NCBI GenBank assembly: GCA_003255025.1
Contig: QANY01000280.1
Span: forward strand, 287,276 to 351,275
Source: Datisca glomerata
Taxonomy: Eukaryota > Streptophyta > Magnoliopsida > Cucurbitales > Datiscaceae
DNA length: 64,000 bases
Direction: 5' to 3'
The position numbers were made by a program, and so were the translations under genes. Shown piece by piece: positions 22,502-34,019 of the stretch (positions within the stretch are counted from its first letter, which is position 1; each line of letters opens with the position of its first letter). The notes under the pieces are model-generated. The model saw nothing but the letters and a program-made list of their open reading frames with translations, ran no database searches and had not been told where the DNA came from.

Positions 22502-23460
22502 TTCTATTTATTTAATTAATCTTATTTCTTTTCTTTCCATCCATTCATCACTTTTTCTTGTGAGGTTTTAGTTAATTTTGTCATTTTCATGTTTTCTCCA
22601 TCACGTTTTAGTATATTTTCAAAACAATAATAACTTCATTTTATTTATGGATCTTTCTTTCAAATTCACATCTATTACTATTGATAATGGATTCATATTC
22701 TTAATCACTTAATAAAATTGCATTTTTTTTTCTATTTTTATTAGCATTTGATGAATTTTAACTGAGAATATACACTTCCAATAGTTCTCGTGCGTATATG
22801 ATCAACCAAGATACATTTAGATGTACATTAGAAGTTCCATTCTATTTCTAAATCATGATTATCTTGTTAATATTTTAAGAGATTTATTTTGTCTGTCATG
22901 TTTATCTTGTTTGGTAGCCTAGAAAATGAGATATCTGGCAAGAAATCTAAGAGACGCGCGCATGTAAACACAAATACATTAAATTCTCTGCTTATTAATT
23001 AATTTAGTGACTTGCAATTTGTAGTTATTTCTATCAAATGATTTGTAGTTATGTTGAAATTTTGCTTGTGGGAATTAGTTTGGCTTAATTCCTTTATTTT
23101 TGTGCAGATTCAGATGGAAAATAACTTGGGGTTTGTTAGGGTTTATGGAAATTGATGTGATGTAATGGTAATGTAATCTTTTTTTACAGAGAGGGAAAAG
23201 CATGAAGGCAGGAAGATGACTCAGTGACAACTTTCACACACTCTACGACAATTCCTTCTTGGGTCTTTCCCTCATGCTGCAACAAGTTCCTAGACATGTC
23301 CCCCCTCCCAGTCTCTAAATTTACCAAACCATCCTCCCCATTCTTCAATTATATATTTCATTTATATTTTAATAAGTTTTTAATTAATGTTTTCTTCCCT
23401 TGTATTGTTGAATCTGTTAAAACCTCTCTTCTAGCTGATTAATAAAAATGTGGATCATGT

Positions 23461-24633
23461 TCATGTTGTGATTTAATTTTTCAGAAAAATAAATGTTTTT
23501 ATACTTTCTCTATTCACCAGTGAGTTCTAATTATATGTTTGATTTATGTTGTGTTTTTCGGATGTTTCTTGATTTCATGATTCATATCTATATAAAGTTA
23601 TGAATGTGAGTTTAATATTAGTGGATGATTATTCAGTATAATGATTTACATGCAAAAATCTCTTTAGTGTTTTTTTATGAATTAATGACTTTTCTTAATA
23701 TAAATTTTTTTAAAATGAAACGTAGTTATTGATTTATTAGAGTTTTCAATCATATTCAGTTTAATGATTTACATGAAAAAACCTCTTTAGTATTTTTTTA
23801 TGAATTAATGACTTTTCTTAATATAATTTTTTTTTAAATGAAACGTAGTTATTGATTTATTAGAGTTTTCAATCAATACATAGTAGTGGTAGCTATTAGA
23901 TTATATTTAGAGTTATTATTTTCCAAGAATTATTTTTGCTACTTATTTTTATAATAGGACCCCCCCCCCACCTTTGACAAAACACAGCTTTTTGCTTAGA
24001 AAATGTATATATGGTTGTTGAATGGCGACCGATGTAAATTCTTTTACAGTATTTTCTTAAAAAAATGTATATACGTGTTGAATTGCGACGCATGTCCGAA
24101 ATTTCGAAGGAATGTTGAGACTAGAAAATGGAAGGTTAATGTGGACATTTGGTAGCACCACGAAAATATTAAACTCGAGAAATCTTGAGCTTGCTCTTGT
24201 TTATTGTAACCCTAAATATGAAAAACCCTAGAAATATAATATAAGATGGGGAAAGAAAAAGGAAGGCGACATTATGATTGTTCAAATATATTCTCTCTGT
24301 GATATCATATTTGTTTTTAAAATATACGTCAAACTAAAGTTGACAAAACCCACACGCTATAGTCTTTCATTTCTCTCCTCCCAAACGAATTTTGAAAACT
24401 TATCTAAATATTTTGGGTCATTTATTTGCCACAACGTGTGCCCATACACGGGGAGAGAAATAGAAATGAGGAGATAAATTAATGTTATCTCCCTTTCTCT
24501 TACTAGTCCATACAATTTAGATATATTTAATCCTTATAATTTTAGTTTAGAAATGTGAGTCGTCATACTAAACCCCATAATCTTTGTGTAGTTGCATTTT
24601 AATGCATAATATTGCAAAAGCAATTTAGTCCCC
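23461..24633. other. Intergenic region with a 123-bp tandem repeat
   Basis: Two copies of a 123-bp AT-rich unit, 23,631-23,753 and 23,754-23,876, share ATTCAGT..TAATGATTTACATG and GAAACGTAGTTATTGATTTA. A poly-C run lies at 23,960-23,970. No gene is supported in the rest. Confidence 0.6.
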
Positions 24634-25966
24634 CTTATAAAATATGACTCGAGTTCTTTAAGACTTAGTTTCTAACTTTGTGGAGATATTTTATGGAAAA
24701 GATTTGTGCGTGAAATATTCAATGAGTTTCTTAATTCTAGTAGGAAATGAATGAGTGTTTTGAGAAATTATAGATAAGAGGCTTTTAGTTTAGGGCTCGG
24801 TAGTTCAGCTTCGACAATGTATGAAATGTGACTCTACCTTAAAGGGAGCATCACATGATGAGGAAGCTATGCCTTAAGAGATAGAGAGCAATCTTGTTAC
24901 CTTAAGATGCGAGAGTGAACTCTATCCCAGGAGGGGAATCTAAGGATATTGAGAGTCTAGTAAAAGGATTTTGCACATGGTGAATATAGTTTTCAAGTTA
25001 GTTGGTTGCTCATGTCTGATCGAGAGTGGTGACTTTATCTAAGCTAGTAATACTTTTCAAGGTGCAATTTGCATGTTTTGAGTTTAGATTCAAGTATACT
25101 TAGATTTGTGATAGGTTATTGAGTTTATGTTGAGTATGTAATGATAATGAGATCGCCACATAGACGTAGACAAATTAGCGGAACCACGTTAAAAATATTG
25201 TTTTATTGACGATTTCTTTAAAAAAAATGATATCAGAGTTTATGATTTGATCATGGATGAAACGTCTATATGGTTCGAAAAAGAGAAGATTTGGAGCGCC
25301 GCACATGTTATGATTTTGTTGAAGTTGAAGCTTTGTGTTCTCCATCGAAGATGATTTGGTTTAATGTGGAGTTGGATCGATGATAATTGTTCGAGAATGG
25401 TGGGATTTGAGTAAAGGTGGAGATTCGTTAAAAAATATGACTCGAATTTCTTAAGGTTTAATTTCTTACCTGGTGGAGATATTTTAAGGAAAAGATTTGA
25501 GTGTGATATTGGGTATTGAATGAGTTTCCTAATTCTAGTAGGAAATGAATTTGCGTTTTGAAATGTTATAATAAGATGTTTTGGTTTAGGGTTCGGTGGC
25601 GATAATGAGGCTTTACCGTAAGAGATATACGACAATCTTAAAATATGAGAGAAAGTTTTATCCCAAGATGGGATACCCGTAATATTTAGAGGCTAGTTAG
25701 AGGACATTGTCGATGCTGAATATGGTTTCCAAGCTAGTTGGTTGCTACTTAAGTCCAATCAAGAGTGGTGACATTTGTTTAAGCTAGCTATAATTTCAAA
25801 GATATGGTTTGTGAGTTAAGTTTAAATTAGAGTGTAAAGAGATTCAGGTTAAGTTGTTGAGTTGATATTGAGTATGTAATAATGAGATATCCGTGGAGAT
25901 AGGTAAATTGGCCGAGCTGTATGAAAAATAATATTTTGTTGTTGTTTTATTGGCGCTTCTGTTACA
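24634..25966 (+). mobile_element. TRIM-like LTR element 1
   Basis: Two related LTR-like blocks (24,634-25,222 and 25,426-25,966) flank a ~200-bp internal region with no coding capacity. The internal region starts with a degraded methionine-tRNA primer site (TGATATCAGAGT at 25,228-25,239; intact form TGGTATCAGAGC) and ends with a purine-rich tract (GAGTAAAGGTGGAGATT) directly before the second LTR. Both LTRs contain ATATGACTCGA near the start and a TTTTATTG..GCTTCTGTTACA-type end. The small internal domain without genes defines a terminal-repeat retrotransposon in miniature, although 540-bp LTRs are long for that class. It needs enzymes from an autonomous element; the copy is old and diverged. 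Confidence 0.65.
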
Positions 25967-26295
25967 AAAGTATTTAATTTCATTTTAATCACAATGTCTA
26001 AAATTAACCTTTTTTTATATTAATTAATGAAAATGAGGCGTGAGATGCACATGCTTATGAGACCAGTGTAAAAAGCATATCTTTGTCAATTTTAGGGGAT
26101 TCTCACCATTTTGCATTCCCGTCTCCATAAACTTGAAGTAAAAAAATTACTATTGAAGAGGAAGAGAGGTTGAACTGTAAATGCCTTCCAAAAAATTACA
26201 GAGATGTGGACTTTCAACCCAAATCCCTTTTGTTTGATAAATAACAAGATATAAACAACAAAAAATGAGTTCAAATATACAAGGGGATACCCTTG
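25967..26295. other. Non-coding segment between TRIM 1 and a copia LTR
   Basis: It contains a block near 26,042-26,230 (repeated at 28,642-28,830) with no recognisable product. The 60-72 codon frames here are not supported. It is part of the 2.6 kb duplication. Confidence 0.4.
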
Positions 26296-26627
26296 CTATA
26301 ACAATACGAATGTGTTAGTAAAACACACATTGATAAAGCTTTGATACTGAATAATTTGGTTGATAATTTAGTGCAAAGAAGTTTGAAGAAGGGAGAATAT
26401 TCTTTCATAACAGATTTTGCCCTTTTGTGCGATGGCACAAAGAGCATCATTTGCTTAGCATCTAGGTGGAATATTCCTGATATAATCATTCCTATAAGCT
26501 GAGTTGGATGGTTTAGATTGACTTAGTGAGGTGGTGAGCATGCCAACCTGATTAGGCAGCTGACTAGGTGCAGTGACAGAGTTGGCAGGCTAGCTTGGCA
26601 TGCTTGGATATGTTTTGCTTATATCCC
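26296..26627 (-). mobile_element. 3' LTR of a Ty1/copia element (- strand), copy in duplication unit 1
   Basis: On the - strand it follows a polypurine tract (TTTGAGGGGGATA, about 26,625-26,640) directly downstream of the RNase H fragment. Its body (GATAAAGCTTTGAT..., GGATGGTTTAGATTGACTTAG) recurs at 28,893-29,275 and at 31,779-32,203. It lacks about 60 bp present in the other two copies near 26,355. Confidence 0.65.
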
Positions 26628-26688
26628 CCTCAAATGAAAGGGGGAATCACCTACATTGAGCATGTGTTTGAAGAATAAAAACATGTCT

Positions 26689-27430
26689 TTAGAGAGAGTC
26701 TTGGAAATGATATATGCTTTGATAATATGAAGTAACATAAAGAACTTGAATAGATTTGGAAAGTATTTGATCCCTGGTGAAGTGCATATTAATATCAATA
26801 TGCTTTGATCTGACATGCATGACAAGATTTGAAGCAAGGGCTGCAACACTTAAGCTATCACACCAAATGGTTGAGTTAGTTGTGAGACAAAGAAGAGATG
26901 CGATCTTCATTAGCTCTACAGATTTGTTTGTGAGAGACATGTACTCACTCTCAATACTAGATCTTGACACCATGTTTTTCTTCTTGGAAGACCAAGAGTT
27001 GAGAGACCCTCCAAGAAAAATGATATGACCACTACTACTCCTTCAATCATCTGGATTGCTTGCCTAATCTTCATTTAAAAAGGCTTGTGGATAAAGATTG
27101 CTTTCTGGTTTGACGCAGGTACCCTCATGAATTGTATCTTTGATGTATCGTAAGGCTCTTTTATAAGCCAGCCAATGGGAAGTGGTAGGTTTCTATAGAA
27201 ATTGACTTCATCTAAAAGGGCTTGCAGATAAAGATTTCTTATTGGTTTGATGCAAATACCCTCATGAATTGTACCTTTGATATATCGTAAGACTCTTTTA
27301 CAAGCCTGCCAGTGGGTAGTGATAGATTTATGTAGAAATTGACTTAACTTGTTAACTATGAAGGAGATGATCACCATAATTGAGAGAGAGCTGTAGAGAG
27401 CCACTAGCTAGACTAGCACATGGCTTAGCT
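26689..27430 (-). pseudogene. Ty1/copia reverse transcriptase C-terminus and RNase H
   Basis: On the - strand 27,404-27,075 encodes FIVNKLSQFLHKSITTHWQA, CKRVLRYIKGT and HEGICIKPIRNLYLQALLDE, the end of copia reverse transcriptase leading into RNase H. Next, 26,973-26,689 encodes SRSSIESEYMSLTNKSVELM, WCDSLSVAALASN and RSKHIDINMHFTRDQI, the catalytic part and tail of copia RNase H. A ~139-bp tandem duplication (27,079-27,217 and 27,218-27,356) repeats the YLQALLDE block and disrupts the frame. The upstream polymerase is missing. The element is dead. Confidence 0.8.
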
Positions 27431-27565
27431 TCAGATATTTTTGTGCAAAACTCACTGATATACTTAGACTGTTTGATGTTCTGACTATTTCAATCCCTAG
27501 GAAATAGTGGATAGATCCAAGATCTTTGAGAGTAAAACAAGAATGTAATTGATTTAAGCTAGTAA

Positions 27566-28570
27566 AAAGACTTTGCCCGTGGGGAATATAATTTCCAAGT
27601 TAGTTTGTTGCTCATGTATGATCGAGAGTGGTGACTTTATCTAAGATAATTATAGTTTTCAAGGTACGATTTGTATGTGTTGAGTTTAGATTCAAGTATA
27701 ATGAGATTCAAGATAGATTGTTGTGTTGATGTTGAGTATATAATGATGATAATGATAATAAGATAGTCGTGGACGCAGGCAAATTAGTTGAACCGCGTTA
27801 AACATATCATTTTGTTATTGTTTTATTAACGCTTCCGTTAAAACAAATGATATAAGGGCTTATGGTTTGATAATGGATGAAACGACTGTTGGGTTTGAGA
27901 AAGACAAGATTTTGAGCGCCACCATGTTATGGTTTTATTGGAGCTGTGTGTTCCTGATTGAAGATGATTTGGTTTAAGCTGAAGTTTCAGCCGTGATGAT
28001 TGCTCGAGAATGGTGGCATTTGAGCCAAGGTGGAGATTTTTTAGTTTCTTACTTTGTGAAGATATTTTAAGGAAAAGATTTATGTGTGATATTAGGTATT
28101 GAATGAGTTTCCTAATTATAGTAGGAAATGAATTTTGGTTTTGAAAGGTTATAAATAAAAGGCTTTGGTTTAAGGTTCAGCGACCTTACTTCGACATAGA
28201 GTGAGAAATGACTCTACTCAGAAGGAGGCTCTACCGTAAGGAATATATGACTGACTTAAGATCTGAGTGAAAGCTCTATACAAAGATGGGATACCCGTAA
28301 TATTTAGAAGCTAGTCAGGGGACTTTATCGATGTTGAATATGGTTTCCAAGCTAGCTGATTACTTAAGTCCAATTGAGAATGGTGACATTTGTCTAAGAT
28401 AGTTATAATTTCTAAGGTATGGTTTGTGTGTTAAGTTTATATAGGGTGTAATCAGATTTGGGATAGGTTTTTGAGTTGATATTGAGTATGTAACTGTGGA
28501 GGTAGAAAAATTGGTCGGACCACCTTAAAAGTAGCATTTTGTTGTTGTTTTATTGACACGTCTGTTACCA
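27566..28570 (+). mobile_element. TRIM-like LTR element 2 (5'-truncated)
   Basis: Duplicate of TRIM 1. It has a partial first LTR to about 27,845, a primer site remnant (TGATATAAGGGC, 27,848-27,859), a ~180-bp internal region ending in CCAAGGTGGAGATT, and a second LTR from about 28,039 to 28,570. It arose by the 2.6 kb segmental duplication and not by a separate insertion. Confidence 0.6.
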
Positions 28571-28892
28571 AAGTATCTAAGTTTCATGTTAAACACAATG
28601 TCTAAAATTAACCTTATGTCATATTAACAAAAACCAGGCATGAGATGCACATGCTTATACGACCAATGTAAAAAACATTTCTTTGTCAATTTTAGGGATC
28701 TTCACCATTTCACATTATCATCTCCATAAACTTGAAATAAAAATTGCTATGTAAGAGGAAGAGAGGTTGAACTGTATAAGCCTTCCAAAAAATTATAGAG
28801 ATGTGGTCTTTCAACCCAAATCCTTTTTTTTGGTAAATAACAAGATATAAACAAAAAATGAGGAATAAATATATAAAGGGATATCCTTTATA
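28571..28892. other. Duplicate of the segment at 25,967-26,295
   Basis: Non-coding block carried in unit 2 of the 2.6 kb duplication; no gene seen. Confidence 0.5.
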
Positions 28893-29275
28893 TAATAATA
28901 TAAATATATCAGTAAAAAACACATTGATAAAGCTTTGATTTTGAATAATCTTTTTTTATAATTACAGTGTCAATCTTATAGACATGCTTCTTATATATAT
29001 ATATAATTCAATGCAAATAAGCTTGAAGAAGGGAGAGAGCTCGAGTACCCTAAACCTTTTCAATAGAAGAATATTCCTTCATAACAAATTTTATCCTTTT
29101 GTGTGATAACATAAAGAGTATCAATTGCTTAGCTTAGTCCAGGTGGGAATATTGTTGATATAATCCTGCCTATTAGCTGAGTTGGATGGTTTGGATTGAC
29201 TTAGTGAGGTGGTGAGCATGTAAGATGATTAGGCAACTGACTAGGAACACTGATAGAGTTGGCACGCTGTCTTGG
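28893..29275 (-). mobile_element. Ty1/copia LTR (- strand), copy in duplication unit 2
   Basis: Homologous to 26,296-26,627 and 31,779-32,203. It keeps the TTACAGTGTCAATCTTATAGAC segment lost from the first copy, and contains a short (TA)n at 28,995-29,005. Its right end is cut at about 29,275 where LINE sequence starts. Confidence 0.65.
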
Positions 29276-30480
29276 CTTTTTTAAGCTGCAAATAATATTA
29301 GGAGAAAACTAAACAGCAAAATAAACGCCTGCAACAAAAGCAGGTGCTGACTCCCACGAAAGCGAGCTAGCAGGTGGCCTGCTTCATTACAAGATCTAGG
29401 GATATGAACAAACTAGACTCCATTCATGACCGAAAAAAGAGAACAACATTTCTCAACAATTGGGCCTAATTCCTAAAGCATTGCACAAGAAGAAGAAACA
29501 ACTTGTACAAGACCCAAGGAATCCGACTAAACTACATTTACATGAATATCTCTCTCTAAAACCAAAGACAAACATTTGAATAAAGCCATAACTTCAATTA
29601 TCAAGGCATGAAAAAAACCATCAAAGCGCTTGCAAAGAGCTCCCAAAACCCGACCATCACAATCCCAGATAATACCTCCAATTGCACACCTTTTCGAACT
29701 CGTGTTCGTAGCTTCGTCAATATTGAGTTTTAAATACCATTTCTCCGGTTTAGTCCATGATGAGGGCTTCAGATGTTGATGGAGCATGGAATTGTTCACC
29801 TCATTTACTAAATGGAATTCTGAGATAATTTTTCAATCCAAGCGTTAATATTAAATGTTGTATTAAAATGTTTTTTCATGATAGAATGATTCAAGAGAGA
29901 CCAAATACCCCCAATAAAATAGAACTTCCCTTGTTATGGAGGGAGAATCCAAAGAATGAAAAAACACTGATATAATATCCATCATAGGCCAACTGGAACA
30001 CTGTTTTGGGAGATAATTTAGGATGCCTACCTGCTGCCAAGAGTTTGCAATCAAAGGGCAGAAGAACAACACATGGTTGTTGCATCCAATTTACATAAAG
30101 CTTTCCATATGAAGATTTTAATTTTGTTTGGGATCACCAGCTTCCAAAGCTTTTTCCACCACCAATTCCCCCTCTCTTGAAGCAGATGAGGCTATATTGA
30201 TGATAAAAAGATCCAACTAGTACCCCTCTTCACCAAATAATTGTCTTTATTGTCAAAATGACATCATAATTTATCACTCCCTCCATTTACTAAGGGGATA
30301 GATAAGACTATATCAACATCTTCTAGGTCAAGATAATAAGAGAGGACTTCAAGATTCCAGCGAGACCCCGTAATCAAATCTTCCACTTTCATATTCGTCT
30401 GCCCGTTGATAAAAAATAAAGGTTGAAAGGTAGAACATCTCCAAGCATGCCAAGTCATCATGTCAGGAACCAACACTATT
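29276..30480 (-). pseudogene. LINE (non-LTR retrotransposon) 3' end
   Basis: Read on the - strand the order of domains is that of plant L1 elements downstream of reverse transcriptase. It starts with a linker with VEDLI and DLEDVDIVLSIPLVNGGSD (30,400-30,270). Next is a zf-RVT region with LFFCPLIANSW (30,070-29,870). Last is a LINE-type RNase H (RVT_3) with KWYLKLNIDEA, AIGGIIWDCDGRVLGAL and FHALIIEVMALFKCL (29,740-29,540). A T-run at 29,276-29,281 is a possible poly(A) tail in - orientation. The endonuclease and reverse transcriptase are absent, as usual for 5'-truncated LINEs. Stops and frameshifts separate the three pieces. Confidence 0.75.
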
Positions 30481-31764
30481 ATGGTTTACCTATTCTCAAA
30501 GATCGAATAAAAAAATCTCCAATTTTGTTGGTGAATAGGAGATGATCACATTATGGACAAGTTATAACCTACCCTTAAACCATTCTAGTTATATTATCTT
30601 GGATCACAAAAGAATATCCTATTCTACCCTCAAGAACCTATTATTTCCTCTAACCAAATCTGATCGACAAAAAAGATAAAAGCTAGGTTAATAGTTGTTT
30701 ATTTAAGGTCATTTGAGCTTGTATGAGACAATAGTCATGAGCTACATTGAGACCTGTGATGTTGTTGAGGGACTGATGCCACACTTTCACATCAAGGACA
30801 CCAATATATGTTTAGTAACATAACAAATTATGAGGAGGTGCTCTAGTTATTTGCTCCATGCCCTCGTTTCTCACATACTTGGCATATCAACCTATTCCCA
30901 TTTCTACTAAACCTTCATCCTCTTATGTCCCCTCTTCCATTCAACGATCTTGGATCATTAGCTGAGTAATTGTTATTACTCCTATTCTTATTATCAAAGA
31001 AGTTTGAAAAGGGAGCATTGGCAATGGCCTTGACAAATAATGCAATGGCTGAGTTGAATTTTTCAATTCTGTTTTCATGGTTCATCAACAAAGATGAACA
31101 TCTTCTAACCTCATGTTGGGGTTTTTGGAGTTGATTTTTATAACTACTAAGTCATATTCCAGGCTAAATTCGTCTAAAATATGAGGAACGTGATCTTCTT
31201 CTTGCACTGGTTGGCCTGGTGCTACAAGTGAGTCTGCTAAGGACCTAACCTAGTCACAGTATTCACTGATTGTTTTGTTTTCCTTTCTTGCTTCTTGTAG
31301 TTTCCCTTTCTAAAACATCAGTCTAGATCTAGATGAGCTTGCAAAATTCTTTCAAGTGAAGTCCATACTTTAGTTGAGGTTTTGTAGTTAATAGCAGAAC
31401 CTAAAACCCAATATGTCATAGAGGTTCTTAACCAATTTAATAGAAATTGATCATACTTAACCCATGTCTTATAGGCTGTGTTTATCTCACTTTTTCATCA
31501 TTGAAATTTGGTGGACATTATTTTTCCCCAAATAATATTTCATCTAAGCCATGACCTACCAGTGCTGGTATAACTTGAGATTTTCATAGTAGAAAATTAC
31601 ATGTGTCAAGCTTAATAGACAGAGCTGAATTGAAGACTATAGAAAAATGGTTACTGGTAAAAATTCAGTTGGAGAAGCAGTATTTGTTGCTGCATTTTCT
31701 GTAGTTACAAGTGCAATATTCCTACTGGTGGTATTTGTTAAATTGTTTATGTCTTTAATCTCTT
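30481..31764 (-). pseudogene. Ty1/copia gag (- strand)
   Basis: The - strand frame fragments downstream of the primer site contain KGKLQEARKENKTISEYCD, VRSLADSLVAPGQPVQEEDH and VLSPEYD-like sequence. These are features of the copia UBN2-type gag that lies immediately after the 5' LTR. There are many stops. It carries no pol; LINE sequence takes over at 30,480. The segment 30,481-30,870 recurs at 32,270-32,655. Confidence 0.7.
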
Positions 31765-31766
31765 GA

Positions 31767-31778
31767 GCTCTGATACCA
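31767..31778 (-). promoter_or_regulatory. Copia primer binding site
   Basis: The - strand reads TGGTATCAGAGC, the exact methionine initiator tRNA primer site of plant copia elements, adjacent to the LTR that starts at 31,779. Confidence 0.9.
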
Positions 31779-32203
31779 TATAACAATATGGAATCGGTAA
31801 AAAAAAATGAACTTATAAAGCTTTGATATTGAATAATATTTCTGATAATTACAGTTTCAATCTTATAGACAAGCTTCTGATATATATATAATTTAGTGCA
31901 AAGAAGCTTGAAGGAGGGAGAGAGCTCGAGCACCTTAAACCTCCTCAACAGAAGAATATTCCTTCATAACAGATTTTGTCCTTTTGTGTGATGACGCAAA
32001 GAACACCATTTACCTAGCTCAGTCCGGGTGGACTATTGTTGATATAATCATTCTTATCAGTTAAGTTGGATGGTTTGGATTGACTTAGTGAGGTGGTGAG
32101 CATGTCAAGCTGATTAAACAACTGACTAGACACACTAATAGAGTTCGCAGACTGACTTGGTAACTTGTCAGGCTGACTTGGCATGCTTAAAGGTGTTATG
32201 CTA
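31779..32203 (-). mobile_element. 5' LTR of the - strand Ty1/copia element
   Basis: It abuts the primer site and matches the LTR copies at 26,296 and 28,893. It contains GAGAGAGCTCGAGCACC and GGTTTGGATTGACTTAGTGA. The right edge is set by comparison with the 26,627 end and is approximate. Confidence 0.7.
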
Positions 32204-32269
32204 ATACTTGGTATATAATGTAATAGGAAAGATAAAATAAGCTAGCCTTAGTCAAACCATCTAACATGA

Positions 32270-32655
32270 ACCGAAACTATTAAGGTTTACATATTCTCAA
32301 AGATCGAATAAAAAATCTTCAATTTTCTTGGCGACATAGGAGATGATCACATTATGGATAAGTTATAACCTATCCTTAAACCATTATAGTTATATGATCT
32401 AGGATCACAAAAAATATCATATTCTACCCTCAAGAACCTATTATTTTCTCTAACCAAATTTGGTGGACAAAAGAGATAAAAACTAGGTTAATAATTATTT
32501 ATTTCAGGCCATTTGAGCTTGTATGAGACAATAGCCATGAGCTACATTGAGACCCATGATGTTGCTAAAGGACTAAGTCGCACTTTCTCATCAGGGACAC
32601 CAAGATATGCTTAGTAACATAACAAAGGAGGAGGAGGTGCTCCAGTTATGGATAG
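32270..32655 (-). pseudogene. Second copy of the copia gag segment
   Basis: Homologous to 30,481-30,870 in the same orientation and lying on the far side of the 5' LTR. Gag sequence upstream of a 5' LTR means two copia copies once lay in tandem or recombined through a shared LTR. It is non-functional. Confidence 0.7.
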
Positions 32656-34019
32656 CTAGCCTGGTAAATGAAACTACATTTTAGATAAAATAAAAAAACT
32701 ATATCAATTTTTCCTATAGTATTGTATTTTTAGGTACAGTGAGAGCCTTATATGTGTTACTAACACCCTATTTCCCATTTGAAGTAGGTTTCTAAAAATC
32801 TAAGTCAAAACTACTAGGGAAAGGCAATGTCATGGTGGAGGAGGAACCTTAAGCTCAAGTAGCCCCTATTGCTAGATTCAGGCCAAGCGCATCTTTTATT
32901 ATGTTTGATGGTGCTGACATCAGTTTGTAGTGTCCAATTGGTTACATGCATAAGCTCTCTACAAAATCTTTCTAGTAGCACACCTTCAAGATGTCAGAGT
33001 TTAGTCATGACAAAAACAGAAGTACCAGAACCCACTCTAATGTCAGGGTTTAGTCTTGAGTTTGATAAGTTTCCTCCAGCTCCATGTACGATTTGAAGAA
33101 GGATCCACAATACAGATAGACCGAGTCTTGAGCAGTGTGATCCACAATGAAACATGTTTTAACGCTAAATAATCTCATAAGCATGTGTGTCTCACATGTC
33201 TATTTTTGTTAGCGCCAGAAGGTTAATCTTTGATCGTCTGTGCTTAAAAATGAAAGTTTAGAGACTAAGATATTGATTTTAATAGATTTGAGACTAAAGT
33301 GTACTATCTCCATAGTTTAAGGGGATTTAGTGCCATTTTCCTTTTATTTTTTCGTTTTAGTTATACATTTGTTCTAATAGAATCATTTCATAAGCCCCAG
33401 AGGCGTCGTTATATGGTCAGCGATTCGAAGTACTTGCCAAGGTGACTTGTGTCATTTTATTGGTATGTGAAAATGTAATATATCTACGTCTCATCCTCGT
33501 TCAAACACTCTTAAGTGTAGACTTTGACATAGGTGAAGGTGAAGTGACAACATGACTTTAACACAGTGGTGGATGAGCACAATAGTTCACATCAATTCCT
33601 CCTCCACCTATTTTTATATAAAAAAACCATTTCATAAAGTTGATAGTTTTAGTATTTTCATTTTAGTTACATATTTTATTTCATTCCAATTTCTACTCAT
33701 CAATCATTTTCTAAACTTCGGTTGTAAGAGATATTAATTAGTGATAGTCTACAAAATTGTACGCCAATTGAAGAGATATGTCCACTTTTATTGGTAGAAA
33801 ATGTAACTACGAACTACAATGGCACAAATTTCACCATCCTCGAAGATTCATCACCACTGCAGGTCCACCTTGAAGATAGGTCCACCTTAAACAAAATCTT
33901 CAAGCACGATCACTTAACTTTAACATAGTCATATCCTTACAGGTTTTAGATCTTATCTATTTCGAACTAAACTCTTGTACATAACCATCAGTTCTGATAC
34001 TTATTGCAGAGGAAAGTGA
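32656..34019. other. Intergenic, possible old repeat
   Basis: No recognisable gene. The 75-codon frame at 32,869-33,096 has no known motif. Blocks near 33,340-33,500 and 33,650-33,810 resemble each other weakly (TTTTAGTTA.ACAT, ATTTTATTGGTA..TGAAAATGTAA), perhaps an ancient duplication. Confidence 0.35.

Larger units (their letters stand above)
22326..22505 (+). ncRNA. MIR319: miR319 precursor hairpin
   Basis: The 5' arm (AGAGCTTTCTTCAGTCCACT from 22,329) and the 3' arm (TTGGACTGAAGGGAGCTCCC from 22,481) are the conserved star and mature strands of miR319 and pair over about 21 bases. Inside them the conserved MIR319 stem also remains: TTAGCTGCCGACTCATTCAT on the 5' side pairs with GAGTGAATGATGCGGAAGAC on the 3' side. 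This long, upper-stem-conserved hairpin is characteristic of MIR319/MIR159 genes, which are cut from the loop toward the base. miR319 directs cleavage of mRNAs of class II TCP transcription factors that control leaf and petal growth. I see no mismatch that should disable it. The mature 5' end TTGGACTG distinguishes it from miR159 (TTTGGATTG). Confidence 0.95.
21695..23460 (+). ncRNA. MIR319: Primary transcript of MIR319 (approximate limits)
   Basis: The proposed unit runs from the initiator downstream of the TATA box to just past AATAAA at 23,441. It contains a CT-rich leader, the miR319 hairpin at 22,326-22,505, and a 0.95 kb tail. Plant pri-miRNAs are capped, polyadenylated RNA polymerase II products processed in the nucleus by DCL1. 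Acceptor-like sites (TTTTTGTGCAG at 23,107 and TTTTTTTACAG at 23,190) suggest that the tail may be spliced. Both ends are inferred from sequence signals only; the real limits could differ by hundreds of bases. No long protein-coding frame lies in it, and the 99-codon frame at 21,760-22,059 crosses the CT repeat and is probably spurious. Confidence 0.55.
24957..29275. repeat. ~2.6 kb tandem segmental duplication
   Basis: The segment beginning at CTAGTAAAAGGATTTTGC (24,957) is repeated from CTAGTAAAAAGACTTTGC (about 27,567). Corresponding landmarks stay about 2,600 bp apart: the TRIM internal region (25,228 against 27,848), GAGATGCACATGCTTAT (26,042 against 28,642), and the copia LTR (26,296 against about 28,893). 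Unit 1 ends in copia RT/RNase H sequence at about 27,560. Unit 2 is cut short at 29,275 by LINE sequence. The copies differ by many substitutions and indels, so the event is old. Confidence 0.75.
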
